Source: JBBRGG01 sp038240875
GTDB taxonomy: Bacteria > Planctomycetota > Phycisphaerae > Phycisphaerales > UBA1924
NCBI GenBank assembly: GCA_038240875.1
Contig: JBBRGG010000218.1
Coordinates: 1 to 5,830 of the forward strand
Length of the DNA: 5,830 nt
Direction: 5' to 3'
Positions 1 through 4,118 of the stretch are shown here, piece by piece; within the stretch, counting starts at the first letter, position 1, and each line of letters starts with the position of its first letter. The notes beneath the pieces were generated by a model. That model did no database searches and was not told the DNA's origin. It saw only the letters and a list, made by a program, of their open reading frames with translations. Made by a program: the position numbers and the translations under genes.

Positions 1-32
1 AGCAGTGAAATGAAACGAGCCCAGCGAGTCGA

Positions 33-56
33 CGAAGTGTGAGCTCACCCACTTCG
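33..56. repeat. Inverted repeat at the left edge
   Basis: CGAAGTG (33-39) and CACTTCG (50-56) form a 7-bp stem whose loop contains the overlapping palindrome GTGAGCTCAC (39-48). No T-tract follows on either strand. It belongs to the gene-free left end with the 102-bp-period repeats; its role is unknown. Confidence 0.4.
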
Positions 57-85
57 AAGGATGTCTCGTAAGAGAACGAGCCATC

Positions 86-170
86 AGGAAGCCGGCCGCG
101 TACGTGTGGGCACGCGACAAGCGAGAGGAGAGAGACGTTGGCGATCCAAGCTCGTTCGTACGCGGTAGCG
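86..170. repeat. 85-bp direct repeat, copy 1
   Basis: This copy is identical to 188-272 except at one base (T159 versus C261). The start-to-start period is 102 bp. Nearly the full copy is enclosed by a 9-bp inverted repeat, CCGCGTACG (96-104) and CGTACGCGG (157-165), with a TTGG-cgat-CCAA hairpin at 138-149 inside, so each unit could fold as RNA. The period is a multiple of three, so frames stay open across it, but the translations look like chance Arg/Glu-rich sequence. Confidence 0.9.
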
Positions 171-187
171 CAAGAACGGGAAAGCGG

Positions 188-272
188 AGGAAGCCGGCCG
201 CGTACGTGTGGGCACGCGACAAGCGAGAGGAGAGAGACGTTGGCGATCCAAGCTCGTTCGCACGCGGTAGCG
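188..272. repeat. 85-bp direct repeat, copy 2
   Basis: This is the second copy, separated from the first by 17 bp (171-187). Its outer inverted repeat is CCGCGTACG (198-206) and CGCACGCGG (259-267). The single base change gives a mismatch in a plus-strand transcript but only a G-U pair in a minus-strand transcript. The bases after the copy (about 279-293) loosely resemble the 17-bp spacer, as if the full 102-bp unit had been duplicated and its end had drifted. Confidence 0.9.
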
Positions 273-363
273 TGCGGGCGAACAGGGAAGGCGAATCCGA
301 CCCAGCGTCTGTCAACGCGGGGCAAGAGTTGAACGTTCGGTATGGCTGCTGCGACTAAGACTT

Positions 364-663
364 TTACACAGCAGCTGCAGAGAGTTTGCTATTACGAAAC
401 TGTTCCAGAGCCTTGCGAAGTGCTTCAAGGTTGATCGGTGTGCTGTCAACGAAGCGCTGGGCGATGGCTGCGAAGGTTCGGCGATCAAGTTCCTGATCCA
501 CCAACTCGCCAGTCTTGGCGTTCGAGCTTGCCTTAACCCAAAGAAGTTCAGAGCCGGACATTTCGCGCAATGTGCTCTGCATATCAATCGTGATTGCCCT
601 GGCGTTGGTGTTGCGTGCCGTAGTTGTGTTCTGAGATTGGTTTGAGTAAGCAACGTTTTTCAT
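364..663 (-). CDS. Protein of unknown family, second gene of the sigma-54 operon (99 aa)
   Basis: I do not recognise this protein. The ATG at 661-663 is supported by GAAAGG about 8 nt upstream. The first 20 residues are polar and Asn/Thr-rich (NQSQNTTTARNTNAR) and look disordered. The rest is a compact, mostly helical region including MQSTLREMSGSELLWVKAS, TGELVDQELDRRTFAAIAQ and PINLEALRKALEQF. There is no signal peptide or membrane segment. It follows the upstream unknown gene by 41 nt with no terminator between them, so the two should share the sigma-54 promoter. A 7-bp inverted repeat (GCTGCTG 345-351, CAGCAGC 369-375) spans the stop codon but has no T-tract. Confidence 0.65.
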   Translation of the reverse strand: MKNVAYSNQSQNTTTARNTNARAITIDMQSTLREMSGSELLWVKASSNAKTGELVDQELDRRTFAAIAQRFVDSTPINLEALRKALEQFRNSKLSAAAV

Positions 664-704
664 CGCAAGTACCTTTCGTATGTTCCAGTGCGTGTATTAG
701 TTTG

Positions 705-1145
705 TTAGTCGATCCGCAAGCACACAGGCGCCAAGTCCGAATCGGGCTGCGGCGATCCGCCCGAACTAAGCCGCGATACAAGTTCTCGCGTGCGATCAAG
801 GTCCAGCCAGGTCACTCCGGCTCGCATCGCAATAGACCCAGCCTCGACCGATGGCGGCTCGCCGATGGCAAACACATGACGGATGGCGGCGAACTGCTTG
901 AGAGGCGCCATTAGAATCATCAGGTCGCCCTTGCGGCTTGGATCAGCGTGTCCAACAACGCCTGTTTCCCCGCCACGAAGCAAACTTTTGATCGTTTCGC
1001 GATAGTCATGCTTGTCGGTGACATGCACGACCCTTGCCCCTTCGGGCAGGACCGCCCTCAGCTCATCGCATACTCGATGGCTCGCTTCGGCGTCGACCGC
1101 GAGTCCCATCCAAGCCACTGGTGATTTGTAATAAACTTCGAACAT
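705..1145 (-). CDS. Protein of unknown family, first gene of the sigma-54 operon (146 aa)
   Basis: I do not recognise the family. The frame stays open upstream to a TTG at 1266-1268, with another ATG at 1221-1223, but those starts would place the sigma-54 promoter inside the gene, and the residues they add look non-conserved. I therefore start at the ATG at 1143-1145, giving MFEVYYKSPVAWMGLAVDAE. That ATG lies about 3 nt from the inferred transcription start, so the message would be almost leaderless; the next in-frame ATG (1107-1109, MGLAVDAE) would leave a leader of about 38 nt. No Shine-Dalgarno is clear for either. The protein looks soluble, with alternating beta-like and helical stretches (ARVVHVTDK, GDLMILMAPL, IRHVFAIGE, GVTWLDLD), suggesting an alpha/beta fold, and no signal peptide. 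The ending, from about SSGGSPQPDSD, is flexible. The stop is 41 nt before the next gene. Confidence 0.7.
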   Translation of the reverse strand: MFEVYYKSPVAWMGLAVDAEASHRVCDELRAVLPEGARVVHVTDKHDYRETIKSLLRGGETGVVGHADPSRKGDLMILMAPLKQFAAIRHVFAIGEPPSVEAGSIAMRAGVTWLDLDRTRELVSRLSSGGSPQPDSDLAPVCLRID

Positions 1146-1157
1146 GCGAAACACATA

Positions 1158-1173
1158 TGCAACTTGCGTGCCA
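1158..1173 (-). promoter_or_regulatory. Sigma-54 (-24/-12) promoter, exact consensus
   Basis: The minus strand reads TGGCACG-CAAG-TTGCA, an exact match to the sigma-54 consensus TGGCACG-N4-TTGCW and preceded by the favoured T. The GG and GC elements are 10 bp apart, as required. Counting from the -12 C (1159), transcription should start near 1147. The two dyads upstream, the terminator behind them and the adjacent activator gene all fit. Such a match is rare by chance in 5.8 kb. Confidence 0.85.
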
Positions 1174-1224
1174 ACAGTCGCGGTGCCGATTCTGCAACTG
1201 GTTTCATTGGTTTCGATCAACATG

Positions 1225-1241
1225 TGTGGCGTTTTGCCACA
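1225..1241. promoter_or_regulatory. Proximal activator-site candidate (17-bp perfect dyad)
   Basis: TGTGGC-GTTTT-GCCACA is a perfect 6-bp inverted repeat with a 5-bp spacer, the same geometry as NtrC sites. Its centre is about 86 bp upstream of the inferred sigma-54 transcription start, within the usual range for enhancer sites. The Fis-type HTH of the neighbouring activator is the obvious candidate to bind it. A transcriptional hairpin is unlikely to matter because the dyad lies upstream of the promoter. Confidence 0.6.
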
Positions 1242-1258
1242 GGGTGTCGCGCCCCATG

Positions 1259-1275
1259 TGTCGCGCAATGCCGCA
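1259..1275. promoter_or_regulatory. Distal activator-site candidate (17-bp dyad, imperfect)
   Basis: TGTCGC-N5-GCCGCA matches the proximal dyad TGTGGC-N5-GCCACA at 10 of 12 arm positions and has the same 17-bp length. Its centre (1267) is 34 bp from the proximal centre, about three helical turns, and about 120 bp upstream of the inferred start. Paired sites at such spacing are typical of sigma-54 activators such as NtrC. Confidence 0.5.
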
Positions 1276-1347
1276 TCTTTACGTTGTCACGAATACAAAA
1301 CAGCATTTGGCCGATTTTGAGGAACGATCCAAATGTTTCAGTGCAAT

Positions 1348-1379
1348 AAAAAACCGCGGCGAATTAAATTCGCAGCGGT
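1348..1379 (-). terminator. Intrinsic terminator of the activator gene
   Basis: On the minus strand ACCGCTGCGAA and TTCGCCGCGGT pair at 10 of 11 positions around a 5-nt loop and run directly into six T residues. It lies 68 nt after the activator stop codon. It separates the activator transcript from the next operon, so that operon needs its own promoter. The plus strand has no T-run after the stem, so it works in one direction only. Confidence 0.85.
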
Positions 1380-1447
1380 CTCAGTATTCTATTGACGTGT
1401 TCTTGATCACGCCCACGATTCGGAATGAAACAATTGCAATTGAGCGG

Positions 1448-2452
1448 TCAGAACGAACCTTCGCCTGGGCTAGTGGGCGAGTGCTGCTCTGAAGCAGATT
1501 GGTCTTGCACAGAAATCCTTAGTCGTTCGATCTTGCGGTACAAGGTCTTTCGATCAACGCCAAGCGCGGCGGCGGCCTCGGACTTGTTGCCCCCGCTGCG
1601 GCGAAGCGCGTCGGTCACAGCGCGATATTCCCAGCCTTTAAGTTCGTCGGACGCGGGGCGGCACTCGGACGGTCTTTGACTGATTCCCATGTGCTCGGGC
1701 CGGATCTCGTCGCTTTGGGTAAGTACCGAGGCGCGTTCAAGGCACGCGGCTAATTCGCGCACGTTTCCAGGCCAATCGTACGACTGGATCAGACGCATGG
1801 CGTCGATCGTGAGCGTGCGGCGAACGCCCAGGAACCCCGCGAGCCGATCCAAGATCGAGTCGCACAAGGCGGGAAGATCCTCTCTCCGCTCTCGCAGCGC
1901 CGGGATGCGCATGCAGATCACATTGAGACGGTACAACAAGTCGGTGCGGAACTTCCCGCTCGCGGCCATGGCGAACAGGTCACGATGGGTGGCGGCGATG
2001 AACCGCACGTCCACAGGCACCAGCTGTGTGGCGCCAACTGCTAGCACGGTGCGCTCCTGCAGCAAACGCAGAAGTTTGGCTTGGCCGGAGGGCGATAGCT
2101 CACCGACTTCGTCGAGGAATAATGTGCCGCCGTGGGCTGCGCGAGCCAACCCGAGTGTCGAAGTCGACGCGCCGGTGAATGAGCCTTTTTCATGGCCAAA
2201 CAACAGGCTCTCGAAAAGCGTGTCGGTGAGCACGGTGCAGTCGACGGTGACAAAAGGTTGATTGTGGCGTGGGCTATGCTCGTGAATACCTTGCGCGACA
2301 AGTTCTTTGCCGGTTCCGCTTTCGCCGAGTATGAGTACGGTCGAAGGAAACCTGGCAACACTCGCAGCAGTTCGCTGTACTTGGAGAATCGACGTGGAAT
2401 TCCCCGAAAGCCTTTCCAAGGCACTCGCCGCACGTACGTTGCAGTCTGTCAT
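1448..2452 (-). CDS. Sigma-54-dependent activator, PspF-like (AAA+ and Fis HTH, no sensor domain)
   Basis: This is an enhancer-binding protein that hydrolyses ATP to open promoters bound by sigma-54 RNA polymerase. In 334 residues it shows Walker A GESGTGKE (43-50), the sigma-54 contact loop as GSFTGA (90-95; usual form GAFTGA), Walker B GGTLFLDE (108-115), sensor I FIAATHRDL (151-159), arginine fingers in RTDLLYRL (169-176), WPGNVREL (227-234) and a Fis-type helix-turn-helix at about 288-310 (NKSEAAAALGVDRKTLYRKI). Only about 20 residues precede the AAA+ domain, so there is no receiver, GAF, PAS or other sensor domain; PspF, similar in length, has the same layout and is controlled by a partner protein. 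The ATG at 2450-2452 has GGGGGAG 3 nt upstream, closer than usual. A strong terminator follows the gene. The probable target is the sigma-54 promoter at 1158-1173 in front of the next operon. Confidence 0.93.
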   Translation of the reverse strand: MTDCNVRAASALERLSGNSTSILQVQRTAASVARFPSTVLILGESGTGKELVAQGIHEHSPRHNQPFVTVDCTVLTDTLFESLLFGHEKGSFTGASTSTLGLARAAHGGTLFLDEVGELSPSGQAKLLRLLQERTVLAVGATQLVPVDVRFIAATHRDLFAMAASGKFRTDLLYRLNVICMRIPALRERREDLPALCDSILDRLAGFLGVRRTLTIDAMRLIQSYDWPGNVRELAACLERASVLTQSDEIRPEHMGISQRPSECRPASDELKGWEYRAVTDALRRSGGNKSEAAAALGVDRKTLYRKIERLRISVQDQSASEQHSPTSPGEGSF

Positions 2453-2494
2453 GGTCTCCCCCCATACAAAAACATGTTCACTGGCTTTAGAATG

Positions 2495-2514
2495 TTCCCT
2501 AGCCCCCTAGGAAA
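2495..2514. promoter_or_regulatory. Imperfect inverted repeat upstream of the activator gene
   Basis: TTCCCTAG and CTAGGAAA face each other across CCCC, matching at 7 of 8 positions, within the 66-bp gap between the small gene and the activator start. It could be an operator or a processing/attenuation hairpin. No T-tract follows it on the minus strand, so it is not an intrinsic terminator. Confidence 0.25.
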
Positions 2515-2518
2515 TCCT

Positions 2519-2743
2519 CTACAAATGGTTTTTTGTTTGTATTGCCATGTTTCGATTAGTTGCAGTTGTCTGTTTGGAACTACTTCCGAGACTGGCACTG
2601 CCGGTTTGCTGGGTGGTGCTGTTCGAGGCGAGCAGTGCATGAGCAGCGGTGCTCGCGGCGGCGGCGGCAGGCGCGGCGACTAGTGCGGCGACTGACGAGG
2701 CGACTGACGAGGCGACTGATGGGGAGATGCAGAAGCGATTCAT
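2519..2743 (-). CDS. Small Ala/Ser/Val-rich protein, unknown family (74 aa)
   Basis: I do not recognise this protein. The ATG at 2741-2743 is chosen because AAGGAG lies 6 nt upstream, the clearest ribosome binding site in the window. The N-terminus MNRFCISPS is followed by an almost uncharged segment of about 30 residues built from SVAS units and an Ala run. The coding 12-bp unit TCAGTCGCCTCG is nearly tandem (about 2686-2720). The last 34 residues are polar and Thr/Ser/Gln/Asn-rich (NSTTQQTGSASLGSSSKQTT), ending with a few basic residues. The first half could be a weak signal peptide or a membrane-associated helix, but with one early Arg and only small side chains neither is secure. It ends 66 nt before the sigma-54 activator on the same strand, so co-transcription is plausible. 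A signalling role towards the activator is only a guess. A chance ORF is possible given the bias from the repeat. Confidence 0.5.
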   Translation of the reverse strand: MNRFCISPSVASSVASSVAALVAAPAAAAASTAAHALLASNSTTQQTGSASLGSSSKQTTATNRNMAIQTKNHL

Positions 2744-2755
2744 TTCTCTCTCCTT

Positions 2756-2772
2756 GCGAGCTTTTTGCTCGC
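2756..2772 (-). promoter_or_regulatory. Leader hairpin abutting the Shine-Dalgarno of the small gene
   Basis: On the minus strand GCGAGC-AAAAA-GCTCGC is a perfect 6-bp stem with a 5-nt loop, and its last base directly adjoins AAGGAG (2750-2755). In RNA it could protect the 5' end or tune access to the ribosome binding site. As DNA it is a 17-bp 6-5-6 dyad, the same geometry as the activator-type dyads at 1225-1275, though its arms differ, so a protein-binding role is also possible. Confidence 0.45.
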
Positions 2773-2828
2773 TGTTCATGCACGATCGGTTCGCTATCCA
2801 CTCCAGAGTGGGGCGTCCGATTTTGTTC

Positions 2829-2857
2829 ATTGAACTCCGGCAAGCTTGCGTTGACAA
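2829..2857 (-). promoter_or_regulatory. Possible sigma-70-like promoter of the small-protein gene
   Basis: The minus strand has TTGTCA (2852-2857), a 17-bp spacer, then TTCAAT (2829-2834), which match the -35 and -10 consensus at 5/6 and 4/6. Transcription would start near 2822, leaving about 80 nt of leader. A dyad CCACTC-ca-GAGTGG (2798-2811) lies just inside that leader and could be an operator. Planctomycete promoters are poorly defined, so this is tentative. Confidence 0.3.
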
Positions 2858-3592
2858 GCCAGCGGGCCGGGAGAGAATTCTTCTCCTCGTGCGCCTTAAC
2901 CTGACACAGCCTTTTTGCTGGTGAAACAAGTGTTTGAGCGATCATGGATCGCATCAAGCACGTGTGCCAACTCGGCAAGAATCAGGCGACTTACCGCACT
3001 CGGGCAAGATCACTGGCAAAGCCAGCGGGCAAGACCAAACGCAAATAGACGACCAATCAGCAGGTGTCGGGAATATTTAGTTGTGCGGGGCTTTCCCTCT
3101 CTCCTCCGTCAGTAAACAGATTTCGACCTATCACAAAGAGTGTATACACAATTGCAGGGTATTCAAGGTATCCGAGAAGAATACGGACATTTACTCTATT
3201 TGGGTTTCGATTGATGAATTGACTATATCTATATACTATTCATTGGTGGTTTAATTACTATTGTGTTCAGTGTGTCAATCGTTGTTGATACTTAGAGTGA
3301 CTAGTTAGCTCAAACATCTAATCAGAGTTTGTGCATGATTTCAAAGCGTAACTGCTTGTAATACAGAGGTCTCTATCGCTTTCACGAAAGAGACGCGACG
3401 CGCTAACATGCACTACGTTTCGCTGGATACGCGTATGCAGGCAACGCCTCAATGTCAGCCCGCGTATGCGAATCAGGATTGAAACATGAGCATTGTTGCG
3501 CAGAAAAAGCCGAGTTGATGCCTCTCTTGAAGAAACACTTGACCCAAGATAGTGCAAAATTCAATTCAGATTGTGAAATTGGAGCGAGTTGT
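2858..3592. other. Gene-free region with small dyads and an AT-rich stretch
   Basis: I see no convincing gene here. The stretch at about 3120-3340 is clearly AT-richer than its flanks. Small palindromes are scattered: GCGATC-atg-GATCGC (2938-2952), CTGGC-aaa-GCCAG (3013-3025) flanked by direct copies of CGGGCAAGA (3001-3009, 3026-3034), and ATACGCGTAT (3428-3437). The 9-mer CGCGTATGC occurs at 3430-3438 and 3461-3469. AAGCCAGCGGGC occurs at 2856-2867 and 3019-3030. On the minus strand a frame open from 3606 to a stop at 3403 reads protein-like near its end (NPDSHTRADIEALPAYAYPA), but it has no ATG; it may be a gene remnant. Confidence 0.4.
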
Positions 3593-4010
3593 TCACCGCA
3601 TTTCAGTTAACCTATTCATGCGAATTCGCGCGAACAAGTCGTCCAGCGCAGCCTCGGCAGCGGGTTCTTCGGGCAAAGTCGAGCGCTCGCTCGCGTGATT
3701 CAGAACTTTGTTGAGCCGCGCAAACTCTTCTTCGTGACGCTCGACCTCGCCGTGCTATCAACGAGACGTACTTGCGTATGTCATGAGGAACTAGATCAAC
3801 CTCGATCGCGCCGCTGGCGTCCAGCCGCTTCATCGTCTCGTTTGGAAAACGCGGCCGATCTAGTTCGCGCAGAGGCGTCGCGTGCATGCTTCGCAAGTCG
3901 TAGTCAGAGTCCCTCGAAGGAAAGCCATAGAGATGATCGCCACGCACGGTCGCAATGAGTAGCGGACACGCAGCAGCAGCTATATTTGGGTAGATTGTGC
4001 AAACACGCAA
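3593..4010 (-). pseudogene. Broken RlaP-type nucleotidyltransferase (internal deletion plus frameshift)
   Basis: The N-terminal part reads LLIATVRGDHLYGFPSRD followed by SDYDLR, the nucleotidyltransferase active-site region of RlaP-like (PF10127-type) proteins, and continues to about LVPHDIRKYVSLI. The sequence then stops resembling the family in that frame. The next frame, from about 3752 down to a TGA at 3593, gives HGEVERHEEEFARLNKVLN, then LPEEPAAEAALDDLFARIR, which resembles the family's C-terminal end. Intact members are, from memory, roughly 250 residues. About 85 N-terminal and 53 C-terminal residues remain, so the central part appears deleted, with the junction near 3745-3765 also out of frame. 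The first motif has GD where GS is usual. The only in-frame start near the conserved region is a TTG at 4008-4010 without a Shine-Dalgarno sequence. Intact relatives are predicted nucleotidyltransferases linked to RNA repair; this copy should be inactive. Confidence 0.75.
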
Positions 4011-4021
4011 TGAAATAAGAG

Positions 4022-4034
4022 ATTCTGACAGAAT
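4022..4034. promoter_or_regulatory. 13-bp dyad ATTCTG-A-CAGAAT
   Basis: A perfect 6-bp inverted repeat around one central base lies about 12 bp upstream of the first possible start of the broken nucleotidyltransferase. It has the shape of a small operator, but nothing else supports a function. Confidence 0.2.
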
Positions 4035-4052
4035 GAAGAGGTAGAAGAAGTA

Positions 4053-4075
4053 GACACAGGCAAGACTCCTGTGCC
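4053..4075 (-). repeat. Palindromic hairpin, REP-like; possible weak terminator of glf
   Basis: On the minus strand GGCACAGG and CCTGTGTC form an 8-bp stem (one G-U pair) around a 7-nt loop, 43 nt after the glf stop. The following bases are pyrimidine-rich (tacttcttctacctctt) but contain no run of T, so termination would be weak. Read as protein, the stretch gives RGTGVLPVSTSSTSS. I recall strings of this type in many spurious planctomycete ORFs, which suggests a dispersed palindromic repeat family; that is memory, not a search. Confidence 0.5.
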
Positions 4076-4118
4076 ACGAGATTGAGTAGGCACACCGCGA
4101 TGGTTTTTAGCTCTTTGG

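Noticed and set aside
86..272. CRISPR array reading of the direct repeats
   Set aside because: Only two copies of 85 bp with a 17-bp spacer; CRISPR repeats are shorter and spacers longer, and no cas genes are present.
104..358. Plus-strand frame through the repeats (Arg/Glu-rich)
   Set aside because: It is open only because the repeat period is a multiple of three; composition is unlike a real protein and it has no ribosome binding site.
600..614. TGGC-N7-TTGC on the plus strand, matching the core of a sigma-54 promoter
   Set aside because: The spacing is right, but it lies antisense inside the 364-663 gene, lacks the CACG part of the -24 element, and no plus-strand gene follows.
1431..1442. 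Perfect palindrome CAATTGCAATTG
   Set aside because: Near the activator's stop, about 290 bp from the sigma-54 start, and unlike the paired dyads; most likely chance in AT-rich sequence.
1689..2261. Long plus-strand frame of 190 codons
   Set aside because: Antisense to the AAA+ domain of the activator, whose motifs are unmistakable; a codon-bias shadow.
2649..2924. Plus-strand 91-codon frame
   Set aside because: It starts at GTG without a Shine-Dalgarno and is antisense to the small gene with a strong one; its Ala-rich start only mirrors the repeat.
3210..3245. Plus-strand TTGATG/TATACT promoter-like pair
   Set aside because: Spacing or match is poor, the region is AT-rich so matches are expected by chance, and no plus-strand gene follows.
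3318..3557. Minus-strand 79-codon frame
   Set aside because: Arg-rich, not protein-like, with no ribosome binding site; a neighbouring frame in the same stretch looks more like coding sequence.
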